From positions 662,962-726,961 of the forward strand of contig CAWDWG010000008.1 in the NCBI GenBank assembly GCA_963805985.1: 64,000 nt of DNA, written 5' to 3'. This stretch comes from Bog-257 sp963805985 (GTDB taxonomy: Bacteria; Acidobacteriota; Terriglobia; Terriglobales; Acidobacteriaceae). The notes below the pieces were generated by a model. The model was not told the DNA's origin, ran no database searches, and saw nothing but the letters and a program-made list of their open reading frames with translations. How positions within the stretch are numbered: the first letter of the stretch is position 1; every line of letters begins with the position of its first letter. Positions 45,776 through 54,567 of this stretch are shown here, in pieces. The translations under genes were made by a program, and so were the position numbers.

Positions 45776-46138
45776 TTGCCACGCGTCCTGCTCATTGACG
45801 ACACGCCGGAGACGGCAGAACTGCTGGCGTTTGCGCTGCGCGATCGCGGACACGAAGTCTTGGTCGATGGCTATACCACCTTGCTCAATGAGCTCATTCG
45901 CGAGCAGCACGCCGACGCAGTGGTGCTCAACCTGACCACATGGGACATGAGCGAGTCGCTGTTCGACAGCGTGCGCGGCGACGGCGGACATGACGAGTTC
46001 CCCGTCGTCGTCATCAGCGACACGCCGGAGAAGGCCGACCAGAGCCTGCGCTCGCGGAAAGCGCGCCGAGTCCTACTCGTCCAGAAACCATTTACCGGCG
46101 GGCAAGTTGCGACCGCGCTTGCCCAGCTGTTGGAGTAG
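45776..46138 (+). CDS. Receiver-like protein without phospho-acceptor Asp
   Basis: 120 residues with the CheY fold: 'PRVLLIDDTPETAELLAFALRDRGHEVLVD', then 'HADAVVLNLTTWDMSES', 'FPVVVISDTPEKADQ', and the conserved Lys in 'VLLVQKPFTGGQVATAL'. The acidic pair (IDD) and Lys are kept, but the phospho-acceptor Asp is Asn ('VVLNL' instead of 'VILDL'). It is therefore probably not phosphorylated in the usual way. The start is uncertain: TTG 45776 begins the fold; the open frame extends to 45590 through a repeat. The next gene starts 2 bp after its stop. Confidence 0.65.
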   Translation: MPRVLLIDDTPETAELLAFALRDRGHEVLVDGYTTLLNELIREQHADAVVLNLTTWDMSESLFDSVRGDGGHDEFPVVVISDTPEKADQSLRSRKARRVLLVQKPFTGGQVATALAQLLE

Positions 46139-46140
46139 CG

Positions 46141-46464
46141 ATGTCGATGTGGAGCATGGACGAGTGGCAGTATCTGGAGCGCGAGGCCGTCACCGATCCG
46201 AAAGGCAAGAAGTGGACGGTGGCGCTGATGGACGTCCTTGGGCAGCAGGGTGACCCCGAAATGCCCAGCAAGCTGCTCGAGATCCAGTATTCCTCGGGAC
46301 GTTATTTCACCCTGGTCTACGCACCCGGCGGCGGCTTGCAGCGCGAGCGCGGTTATACAACCTTAGAGGATGCGACTGAAGCTTACGAGCTGCTGCTCAT
46401 GGGAGTCATTGACGGCAGCGTGGATCCGGCACAACCGGTCTTTCGGCAAGATCTCGAAGATTGA
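46141..46464 (+). CDS. Unknown 107-residue protein
   Basis: Not recognised. ATG 46141 lies 2 bp after the receiver-like gene, so the two are coupled. The sequence is soluble: 'WSMDEWQYLEREAVTDPKGKKWTVALMDVLGQQG', 'KLLEIQYSSGRYFTLVYAPGGGLQRERGYTTLEDATEAYELLLMGVIDG'. The strand-turn-strand around 'FTLVYAPGGGLQRERGYTTLEDA' looks like a small alpha/beta domain. No Cys, no signal peptide. Confidence 0.6.
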   Translation: MSMWSMDEWQYLEREAVTDPKGKKWTVALMDVLGQQGDPEMPSKLLEIQYSSGRYFTLVYAPGGGLQRERGYTTLEDATEAYELLLMGVIDGSVDPAQPVFRQDLED

Positions 46465-46640
46465 TGCGCCGCAGGCCGCTTCTCTGCTCTGATACGACGC
46501 CAAGTCTTCAGCAAAAATCCACATACAGTCCGCGCCGGACTCCCGTCCAATATATGAATGGCTTGATGGAGAACGGGATATGCCGGGCGCGCAGTGCGGT
46601 CTGACCCGTCATGGTATGCTCTCGCGGGGATCAAGTGCGT

Positions 46641-47516
46641 ATGACGTCTTCTTTCCGTCCCAAGACAATTTTGCTGGCAACTGACTTTTTGGAAAGCTCC
46701 AGGCTCGCGCTGGACTTCGCGGTAGGCTTCGCTCACCACTACAAGGCCAAATTGATCCTGCTGCACATTTTTCATTTGCCGCCGGAGGCTGCCGAAGCAG
46801 AGGTTCTGCACGGCGGCCCCAGCATGTCGCGGCTGAGCCGGGAAAATCGCCTGGAGATTCTTGCTACCGGTGTACGCCGGCTGGGCATTGACGTCAAATG
46901 GTGTCTGGAGGAAGGTTGGATGCCCACAAGGCTGCTGGAAAAAGCCAATGAAATCGCACCCGATCTTCTTGTACTCGGGACCCACGGAGTAGGCCCAGGG
47001 CTGCAACACATGCTCATCGGCTCCAACGCCGAGGAGGTGCTGCTATCGGCGCCCTGCCCGACGCTTACGGTCGGACGGCACGTGCCGGCGGGTGTTAGTC
47101 CGGAGATTTCCTTTGAACACATTCTCTACATCACCGATCTGACGCCAGAATCGGCTGCGGCAGCTTCCTACGCGGTAGCACTGAGCGAAAATTTTCATGC
47201 GCGCCTGGAGGTATGCCACTTGTTGGACGGCCAAGGCAGCGCTGATACGGAGGCACACCGCCATCGTGCCGACAGGTATTGTGAGGCGGTTGGCCGCATT
47301 CTCCCCCAAGGAGAGCCCTTCTGGTGCTCGTCGAGAGCGCAACTAGAGCACGGCGCACGTGCTGACGAGATCCTGAAACGCACGGCCAACGATACCGCCG
47401 GACTGGTAGTGTTGGGCGTCAGAGCCGAGTCGCAGTTCGCCCGGCGGCTGCACACTAGCATGGCGTATCAACTTGTCGCCGGCGCCGCGTGCCCCGTGTT
47501 TACGGTGAGTGGTTAG
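46641..47516 (+). CDS. Tandem universal stress protein (two Usp domains)
   Basis: 291 residues. Usp domain 1 (about 5-145): 'KTILLATDFLESSRLALDFAVGFAHHYKAKLILLHIF', then 'APDLLVLGTHGVGPGLQHMLIGSNAEEVLLSAPCPTLTVG', which carries the ATP-type G-x2-G-x9-G-[ST] pattern. Domain 2 (about 155-290): 'FEHILYITDLTPESAAAASYAVALSENFHARLEVCHLL', ending 'AGLVVLGVRAESQFARRLHTSMAYQLVAGAACPVFTVSG', with a degraded nucleotide motif. ATG 46641 with GGGGA upstream; the frame opens at 46611. It is separate from the small genes before it. Confidence 0.87.
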   Translation: MTSSFRPKTILLATDFLESSRLALDFAVGFAHHYKAKLILLHIFHLPPEAAEAEVLHGGPSMSRLSRENRLEILATGVRRLGIDVKWCLEEGWMPTRLLEKANEIAPDLLVLGTHGVGPGLQHMLIGSNAEEVLLSAPCPTLTVGRHVPAGVSPEISFEHILYITDLTPESAAAASYAVALSENFHARLEVCHLLDGQGSADTEAHRHRADRYCEAVGRILPQGEPFWCSSRAQLEHGARADEILKRTANDTAGLVVLGVRAESQFARRLHTSMAYQLVAGAACPVFTVSG

Positions 47517-47654
47517 CAACGCCGAGGATTTCGGGCTAAGGCTTTCCCTCGTTTGCCGCACTGGTCTCGCTGCGCCCCCTCATCTAACATAGCCAGACTA
47601 GGTATTTTCCCGGCAGCATTCGGCTGACAACCGGCAACTGACAACTGATTCTTC

Positions 47655-48827
47655 ATGCCTCAACACGCTGCCATCTTCAAAGAGCTTTCGTACATCTTCA
47701 TCGCCGCCATTCTGGGCGGAGCGGTGGCGTGGAAGCTGCGCCAGCCGCTCATCCTGGGATACGTGCTGGCGGGAATCGCGCTCAGCCCGTACACACTGGG
47801 GCCGAAGGTGCGCGAGGCGCACACGTTTCAAGTTGTCGCGGAAGTCGGCGTGGTGCTGCTGATGTTCACCATTGGGCTGGAGTTCTCGCTGGACGAACTG
47901 GCCGAGGTGAAGTGGGTGGCGCTGATCGGTGGACCGCTGGGTGTGGCGCTGATGTCGGCACTGGGCGCGGGCGTGGGCGCGCTGCTGGGCTGGGGCGCGC
48001 GCACCGGTATGGTGGTGGGGATGATCGTGTCGGTCGCCAGTACGATGGTGCTGTCGCGGCTGCTGATCGATCGTGGAGAGCTGCAGTCGCCGCATGGCAA
48101 GGTGATGATCGGCATCACGCTGGTGGAAGACCTGGTGGTCGTAGCGCTGACCATCCTGATGCCGACGCTGGCCACGCTGTCGCCGCATCATCTGCTGGGC
48201 ATAGCGCTGGCGCTCGGAAAAGCTGCGCTGATTCTGGCGCCCATTGGATTTCTGGCCGTGTATCTGGTGCCCCGCTGGCTGGCGCGGGTGGCGCGCTCCG
48301 AGAACAAGGAGTTGTTTCTGCTGGTGATTCTGGCGATCTGCCTGGGCACGGCGGCGCTGACCGAAGCGGTTGGACTGTCGCTCGCGCTGGGCGCGTTCGC
48401 GGCGGGGCTGATCGTGAGCGCTTCAGACTACGCGCATCGTGCGCTGGATCAGATGCTGCCGCTGCGCGATGCGTTCGTGGCGCTGTTCTTCGTGACCGTC
48501 GGAGTGCTGATCAATCCGAGTGCGGTGGCGCAAAGGCCGGGGCTGCTGGTGGCGATCCTGCTGCTGGTGGTCGTGGGAAAGTTCGTGGTGTGGAGCGGCG
48601 TCGGGCGGCTGTTTCGCTACCCGTTGCGGACGTCGGTGCTGGTGGGCACCGGGCTGACGCAGATCGGGGAGTTCTCGTTCATCCTGGTGCAGGTGGCGTA
48701 TGCGAACGCGCTGGTGACGGAGGCGTTCTATCACGCGACGCTGGCGGTCTCGCTGCTGTCGATTCTGCTGAATGCGTGGCTGGTGCGGGCAATGCCGAAG
48801 TGGCTGGACGCGGCGCGGGTGGGGTAA
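47655..48827 (+). CDS. Cation:proton antiporter, CPA2/KefB type, membrane domain only
   Basis: 390 residues, about 12 membrane helices. Typical Na_H_Exchanger segments are 'LGYVLAGIALSPYTLGPKV', 'EVGVVLLMFTIGLEFSLDEL', 'MVVGMIVSVASTMVLSRLLIDRGEL', 'IGITLVEDLVVVALTILMP', 'ALGAFAAGLIVSASDYAHRALDQMLPLRDAFVALFFVTVGVLI' and 'GTGLTQIGEFSFILVQVAY'. There is no C-terminal TrkA-N/KTN domain, so it would be ungated by NAD. Transports K+ or Na+ against H+. ATG 47655. The sequence is free of repeats and stands alone. Confidence 0.87.
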   Translation: MPQHAAIFKELSYIFIAAILGGAVAWKLRQPLILGYVLAGIALSPYTLGPKVREAHTFQVVAEVGVVLLMFTIGLEFSLDELAEVKWVALIGGPLGVALMSALGAGVGALLGWGARTGMVVGMIVSVASTMVLSRLLIDRGELQSPHGKVMIGITLVEDLVVVALTILMPTLATLSPHHLLGIALALGKAALILAPIGFLAVYLVPRWLARVARSENKELFLLVILAICLGTAALTEAVGLSLALGAFAAGLIVSASDYAHRALDQMLPLRDAFVALFFVTVGVLINPSAVAQRPGLLVAILLLVVVGKFVVWSGVGRLFRYPLRTSVLVGTGLTQIGEFSFILVQVAYANALVTEAFYHATLAVSLLSILLNAWLVRAMPKWLDAARVG

Positions 48828-49162
48828 TCGAACGGGTACTCCCCGGGATTTGCGGTTGCAGGCGGCCAGGTGGGCCACTTAGAATTGCACTCCTCTGGTG
48901 CATTCTCCCGCCTCCCGAAGGTGGTCCTCACAGGCATTTTCAAGTACGCTGCCAACATGACGGTGCAATAGGCTGGGTTTTCCACAGAATAGCCCCAACA
49001 TATTGCGGTTCGCATCTTGACCGCTATCGCCCACGGAAGTAAAGTTGGGGTTATTCCGGGGGATTTCCGCGTTGGTCCGGCTGCTTTTCGAGCTGCGAAT
49101 CGCTCTCCGGCAGCCTGGGCCGCTGACATGTTGGCTTAGCTTCATCGCGTAAGGAGTGCATT
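48828..49162. other. 335-bp gap upstream of smc
   Basis: No gene seen. The stretch is less GC-biased than its neighbours. Presumably holds the smc promoter; I could not pick a convincing -35/-10 pair. The only clear signal is AAGGAG at 49151-49156, the smc ribosome site. Confidence 0.4.
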
Positions 49163-52100
49163 TTGCTCAAGTTAAAGAAGCTCCAAATCCTCGGCTTCAA
49201 GTCGTTCTGCGACCGCACCGACCTCCGCTTCCAGGGCGAGGGGATCACCGCCATCGTCGGCCCCAACGGCTGCGGCAAGTCGAACATCTCCGATGCCATC
49301 TCGTGGGTCTTGGGCGAACAGTCGGCGCGATTGCTGCGCGGCGTCAACATGCAGGACGTGATCTTCGCCGGCACGCGCGAGCGCAAGCCCACTGGCATGG
49401 CCGAGGTGTCGCTCACGCTGGTCGATCCCGTGGTTTACGGTGATGTCGCCGAGCCCGAGATCGATATTCAGGACGAGCTGGCCGAAGACGACTGGGACGA
49501 GGCGGGCCTGCGAGCCGCTCGCGCCGCGGATGTGGAGAGCTACTCCGAAGAAGTGCGACCGGGACAAGCGGACGAAGAAGCAGCGACGACTGATGCTGGT
49601 GACGGACAGCAGATCCCTCGCTCCTCCACCCCAGCGAAGGCAAATGAAGCCTTCGCCGGGGACCCCGGACCCGCTCGTGATGACAATTTCGTAACTCCGA
49701 ATGACAATTCCGTAAATCCGACAGCATCCGCAACATCGGATGGTGACAGCCCGGGTGCCCCATCCTTCCCGCTTCAGCGGGAGGATGGGTCTTCGACAAC
49801 CCAAGTTGTCCTCAAAATCCGCCGCCGCAAGTTCAAGCGCACTTTCAAAGCCGGCGAGATCCAGATCACCCGCCGTCTGTTCCGCTCGGGCGAAAGCGAA
49901 TACCTGCTGAACGGCAAGCTGTGCCGCCTGCGCGACATTCAGGACATCTTCATGGGCACCGGTCTCGGCCCCGAGTCGTACGCAATCATCGAGCAGGGCC
50001 GCATCGGCCAGATCCTGAGCAGCAAGCCGACCGACCGCCGCGCGATCATCGAAGAAGCTGCCGGCATCACGAAGTACAAATCGCGCAAGCGGCTGGCGGA
50101 AGCGCGCCTCGAGGATGCCAAGCTCAATCTGAACCGCATCAACGACATCTTCGACGAAGTTACGCGCCAGATGAATTCGCTCAAGCGGCAGGCGTCGAAG
50201 GCCGAGCGGTACGCCAAGCTGCGTGACGAAATGCGCGCCAAGCTGCGCGTCGTGCTGGCCAGTAAGTTCGCACAATTCGATGCCGAAGCTACATCGCTGG
50301 AGCAGCAGCTCGGCGAAGTTGCCCACGAGATTCAGCGCGCAGAGCGAAGCCGTGCAGCAGATGGAGAGCGAGCACGGCGAGCGCACGCAGCGCGGCTATG
50401 CCATCGAGCGCGAATCGACCGAGAATCGCGAGCGACTGAACTCCCTGGCGCTCGATCTGGATCGTGCCGCTGCTCGCCGCCGCACCAACGAAGAGCGTTG
50501 CGCTGAGCTGGATGCACGTTCCGCTGGCGCGCAGGCCGAGATTGCCAACACCGAAGAGCGCGCCGCGCGATTGCAGCAGGAGCTGGAGACGGATCGTTCG
50601 ACGCTGGAGTCGGCGAATGTCGATGTGGCCAATGCGCAGCAAGAACTGCAGCATCGCCAGCAGGAAGCTTCCTCGGCTTCGGCGTTGCTGTTGGAAGTTG
50701 AGCGCAAGCAGGAAGAGCGGCGCGATGCGATCCTGCAAGCCGTGTCCGGCGCTTCTACCGTTCGCAATCGCATCACGCAAGCAGAGGAGCGCATGGCCGC
50801 GCTCAATCGCGAATCGCAGCGTCTGGACAGCGAGCGGACAACTGCCAACCAGCAACTGGACAGCTTCGGCGGCCAGCGAGGACAGCTTGGGCTGGAATTC
50901 GAGACGGTTTCGCAGCGGGTGATCATGATCTCGGCGCAGATTGTCGACACGCGTTCGCAGCTGGAAGCAAAACGCACTGCTGAGACGGACGCCAAGCGCC
51001 ATCTCGATTCCATGCGTGGGGAATATGCGTCGCTGATGGGCAAACGCGCGTCGCTCGATGGCGCTATCACCGAGCACGGCTATGCGACCGATTCTGTTCG
51101 CAAGCTGTTCACGTCCGGAGCGCTGCAAGGCGGACGTGCGCCCGCGGGCGTGCTGGCGGACTTTCTGGAAGTTGAAGATCGCTACGAGCATGTGGTCGAC
51201 GACTTCCTGCGCGACGAACTGAACTACATCGTGGTGAAGTCGTGGGATGCCGCCGATGAAGGTCTGCGGCTGTTGCGCACTGATGTCGATGGGCGCGCGA
51301 CATTCCTGGTTCATCCCGAAGATTCGCAGGCGAAGTTCTCCTTTGACTTCAACGAGTCGATGCATCACGTCACGCACGCCGATACAGTTGTTCCCCTCAA
51401 GAACTGCATTCGCGTGCTCGACGGCTTCGGCAAATCGCTGGAAGTGATTCTGCCGAAGCTGGGCAATGGCTATATCGTCCCCGATCCCGAGGTCGGGCGG
51501 TCGCTCGCGCTGGAGAATCCGGACGCGTTCTTCCTCTCGCAATCGGGCGAGTGCTTCCACAACGTGACTGTCACCGGAGGCAAGCAGCGCAGCCAGGGAC
51601 CGCTCTCGATGAAGCGGGAACTGCGCGATGTGCTGCTGCAGATGGGCGAGTTGGAGCGTTCCATCGGTGCGAAGGAGATGTTTATCGCCGCGGTCGCACG
51701 CGAGATCGCCGAACTGACGGAACTGGTCGAGCGGCTGGAAGAAGAGAAGCGCGAATCCGAGCGTGAGGCCATGACCTCCGAACACACGCTGCGCCAGCTG
51801 GAAAGCGAGATGACGCGCACGCGCGAGCGGGTGGGAACCTATGAGCGCGAGCTGCAAAGAATCGATGAGGAGCATCGCGACCGAGAGAACTTCATCACCT
51901 CGCAACTGAGCGAACTCTTTCAGCACGAGGAAAAGCAGCGCGGGCTGGAAGCCGAGATGCAGGAGGCGCAGAGCAATCTCGAGGTGCTGCGCCAACATCG
52001 CGATGAGGCGGCGCAGACTCGCTGCCGATGTTCGCGCGACAGCCGCGACCCTGGAAGAACGCCGCCGCGGCGCGATGCTAACTGTTCAGCGTATCGAAGC

Positions 52101-53190
52101 GATGGTGTCGGAGGTGTCCGACCGTCTCGCCAAGCTAAAAGCGCAGCTGGAGGCGGCGATCGCCGAGAAGCAGCAGCGCGAAGCCGAGAATGTTCATCTG
52201 GCCGAGCAGGTGATCGCGTGGGCGTCTGAGCGCGAGGCGGCGCAACAGCGCGATCGCGAGCTGCAGGACGAATTGCAGGCGGTGCGTCTGCGCATTGTCG
52301 AGCTGGAAGAAGTGTTGAAGTCGGCGCGCGAGGCGCTGGATGCGGCGCGCGATCGGCGCGGCGAGCTATCGGCAGCGCAAGCGCGCGTGCAGTCGGACGT
52401 ACAGCATATGGCTGAGACCTGCATTCAGGAACTCAGCCAGCAGCGCGATGAATTGATGTCCGATACTTCCCTGCCCCGCGTCATGGGCGACGAGCTGAGT
52501 AACGAAGACAACACCTATCGCGAGATGCGCACCCGGCTGGACAACATGGGCCCCGTGAACATGATGGCGCTGGAGGAATACAAGGAGACGGCCGAGCGGC
52601 ATCAGTTCCTGGAGACGCAGCGGCAGGACCTGCTGCAAGCGATCGAGAACACGCAGAACACGATCAAAGAGATTGACGTCATCTCGCGGCAGAAGTTCGA
52701 AGAGGCGTTCAACATCATCAACGAGAACTTCGGCAAGACCTTCAGCAAGCTCTTCGGCGGCGGCCAGGGCTTCATGCGGCTGACCGATCTGGAGAACTCG
52801 ATGGAGAGCGGCATCGACGTGGTGGCGTCGCCTCCGGGCAAGAAGCTGCAGAATGTGCTGCTGCTCTCCGGCGGCGAGAAGGCGCTAACCGCGCTGGCGC
52901 TGCTGGTCGGCATCTTCCAGTATCAGCCCAGCCCGTTCTGCATTCTCGACGAGGTGGACGCGCCGCTGGACGAAGCCAACGTCGGACGCTTCACCGAGCT
53001 GGTGCGCGACATGAGCGTGCAGACGCAGTTCATCATCATCACCCACAGCAAGAAGACGATGAACATGGCGCCCGTGCTCTACGGCGTGACCATGCAGGAG
53101 CCGGGCGTGTCGAAGCTGGTGTCGGTGCGCTTCGGCGAGGAGGCGAGCGCTGGAAAGAGTGAGCACGTAACTGCGTACGAGGGAGGGGAT
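49163..53190 (+). pseudogene. smc: Chromosome segregation ATPase SMC, broken by two frameshifts
   Basis: Condensin ATPase that organises the chromosome. Start TTG 49163 after AAGGAG. Segment 1 (49163 to about 50,335): Walker A 'GPNGCGKSN', then an insert (about residues 130-215) and 'LVKIRRRKF'-like hinge-proximal head, 'FMGTGLGPESYAIIEQGRIGQILSSKPTDRRAIIEEAAGITKYKSRK'. Segment 2 (to about 52,018): coiled coils and the hinge ('VLADFLEVEDRYEHVVDDFLRDELNYIVV'). Segment 3: 'NVLLLSGGEKALTALALLVG' and Walker B 'CILDEVDAPLDEANVGRF'. The frame moves by +1 at about 50,325-50,345 and again at about 52,010-52,022, consistent with an extra base at each. All functional motifs are intact, so sequence error is a serious alternative. 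The last frame continues past the normal end into a zinc-ribbon segment. Confidence 0.88.
49603..49789. repeat. Hairpin repeats inserted inside the smc reading frame
   Basis: Two elements inside codons of the N-terminal head. First, 'CAGATCCCTCGCTCC' (from 49606), related to the intergenic repeat at 27190, leading into GCGAAGGC (49634-49641)/GCCTTCGC (49649-49656). Second, CCCATCCT (49759-49766) with AGGATGGG (49782-49789), around CCCGC/GCGGG and a TTCA loop. They translate to low-complexity sequence ('IPRSSTPAKANEAFAGDPGPA', in part, and 'SPGAPSFPLQREDGSS') at a place where related SMCs have a shorter acidic loop. Confidence 0.6.
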
Positions 53191-53451
53191 ATGCCCGACT
53201 CGATCGTCCCAAGGTTCGGGTGTCCGAATTGCAATAGTGCGGATATCAGCGAGAACAACGTCCTGCCTGTGTCTATACGTGTGTCCGCTTGGGACGATGA
53301 TGGCGAGCCAGCCAGCTACGCATATCCATGGCGCGAGAGGGGCGGTCTAACTACAGACGAGACTAGGCCGCGTTATCATTGCCATTCCTGCGAACAAGAC
53401 TTCGAAGAGGTCGTTGCGCTAGACGGGACCGCCGTGCACCCCCAAGTCTAA
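53191..53451 (+). CDS. Zinc-ribbon module, in frame with the smc 3' end or a separate small gene
   Basis: In frame with segment 3 of smc there is no stop after the normal SMC end ('LVSVRFGEEASAG'), and 86 more residues follow from Met at 53191. They hold two Cys pairs (CPNC and CHSC, 60 residues apart) in a zinc-ribbon-like domain: 'PRFGCPNCNSADISEN' and 'RYHCHSCEQDFEEVVAL'. GAGGGG lies just before the ATG at 53191, so it may be translated on its own. The DpnI-like gene starts 4 bp after its stop. I think it came in with the DpnI gene and replaced the smc stop codon. Confidence 0.6.
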   Translation: MPDSIVPRFGCPNCNSADISENNVLPVSIRVSAWDDDGEPASYAYPWRERGGLTTDETRPRYHCHSCEQDFEEVVALDGTAVHPQV

Positions 53452-53455
53452 ACGG

Positions 53456-54223
53456 ATGAACCTTCAGGCTCGAGCCGAACTCGGAAACACATTACGTTCG
53501 CATAGCCAGATCGCCAGAGTTGTCACTGAGGACTGGTGTGGACGCGAGATGTATTGCCCCGGCTGCGATGTGCGGAGCCTAGCGAAGACAAGGCCCGGCT
53601 CACCAAGCTGCGACTTCATCTGCACCCGATGCGAGGAGCGATTTGAACTAAAAAGTTGCAAGCATCGATTTGGTGGCAGGATTGCGGATTCTGCTTACGC
53701 TTCTATGCTGGCCGCGATCCATACGGATCGTGCGCCCAACCTGCTAGCGATGCAATACTCGCCGACTTTTAGCATCGTTAACTTATTCCTTGTGCCGCGG
53801 TATTTCATCACGGAGAATGTCATTGAGAAGCGGCCGCCTCTGGGTGTTCATGCACGTCGAGCGGGTTGGGTCGGTTGTAACATCCTGCTGAGCCGAATCC
53901 CCATAGATGGTCGGATTGCGGTGGTCCGCGACGGTGTGCCAGCCGCATCGCTGCGCGTTCAAACGCTGTTTCTGCGGGCGAAACAGCTCAAGAAATTGCC
54001 CGCGACTAGTCGTGGTTGGACGGTGGATGTTCTCAATGCAGTCAGATCACTTGAGACAACCGAGTTCAGCCTTACGGACGTTTATAGGTTCGAGACGCAT
54101 TTTGCGGAATCGCATGCGAATAATCGGAATGTCCGAGCCAAGATTCGCCAGCAACTGCAGGTCTTACGCGACTTGGGGTTTCTGGCGTTTGTTGCGCCGG
54201 GACGATACCGGATCATTGCGTAA
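53456..54223 (+). CDS. dpnI: DpnI-family methyl-directed restriction endonuclease
   Basis: 255 residues (DpnI has 254). DpnI cuts GATC only when the adenine is methylated, so it needs no partner methylase and protects a host without Dam from methylated DNA. The PD-(D/E)xK residues fall at the same numbers as in DpnI: Asp53, Glu64, Lys66 ('SCDFICTRCEERFELKS'). The zinc site Cys34, Cys37, Cys56, Cys59 is complete. 'TEDWCGREMYCPGC', 'ARRAGWVGCNILLSRIP', 'SRGWTVDVLNAVRSLE' and the C-terminal winged helix that reads methyl-A ('VYRFETHFAESHANNRNVRAKIRQQLQVLRDLGFLAF') all match. No mutation is seen, so it looks active. Codon use is less GC-rich than the neighbours, suggesting transfer. Confidence 0.93.
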   Translation: MNLQARAELGNTLRSHSQIARVVTEDWCGREMYCPGCDVRSLAKTRPGSPSCDFICTRCEERFELKSCKHRFGGRIADSAYASMLAAIHTDRAPNLLAMQYSPTFSIVNLFLVPRYFITENVIEKRPPLGVHARRAGWVGCNILLSRIPIDGRIAVVRDGVPAASLRVQTLFLRAKQLKKLPATSRGWTVDVLNAVRSLETTEFSLTDVYRFETHFAESHANNRNVRAKIRQQLQVLRDLGFLAFVAPGRYRIIA

Positions 54224-54246
54224 TTAACGAACGCTCCTCGGATTCG

Positions 54247-54528
54247 TCAGTAGCTCCTCGCTTCGCGCTCGATTCCGTTGATGATCTTTTTTATCTCGAA
54301 TACAAACTTATGCCATCCCACTTTGTTGAGCGCATGGCGCATTCTTTGTGTTCCTTTGGCTTCGCCGCCGCCGGAACCTATGATCTCCAGAATGGGGATA
54401 TCGAGAGCCAGAAGGGCCCGTTCCAATTCATTGAGGGCAGCGGGAAAGTCCTTCTCAAGAATTGCTGCTGCATGAGATTCGAATCGAATCTCGAAGCCCT
54501 TAGCCGTTAATTGCTCAAGAAGTGGCAT
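54247..54528 (-). pseudogene. Remnant of a BglII/BstYI-family restriction endonuclease (N-terminal part)
   Basis: 93 residues from ATG 54528 (the frame opens at GTG 54537). The sequence 'LLEQLTAKGFEIRFESHAAAILEKDFP', 'ILEIIGSGGGEAKGTQRMRHALNKVGWHKFVFEIKKIINGIEREARS' resembles the N-terminal third of BglII-type endonucleases as I remember them. In those the sequence continues '..EIDHV.RF...ALEIEWNNKDPFFDRDL..'; here it stops at 54247, just before the convergent DpnI gene end. The catalytic part is missing. I read this as a truncated gene left when the DpnI cassette arrived. Family assignment is from memory of motifs and could be wrong. Confidence 0.55.
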
Positions 54529-54567
54529 TTGCAGCACCGTCCGGTGAATTTGTAATGCATCGGGAGG

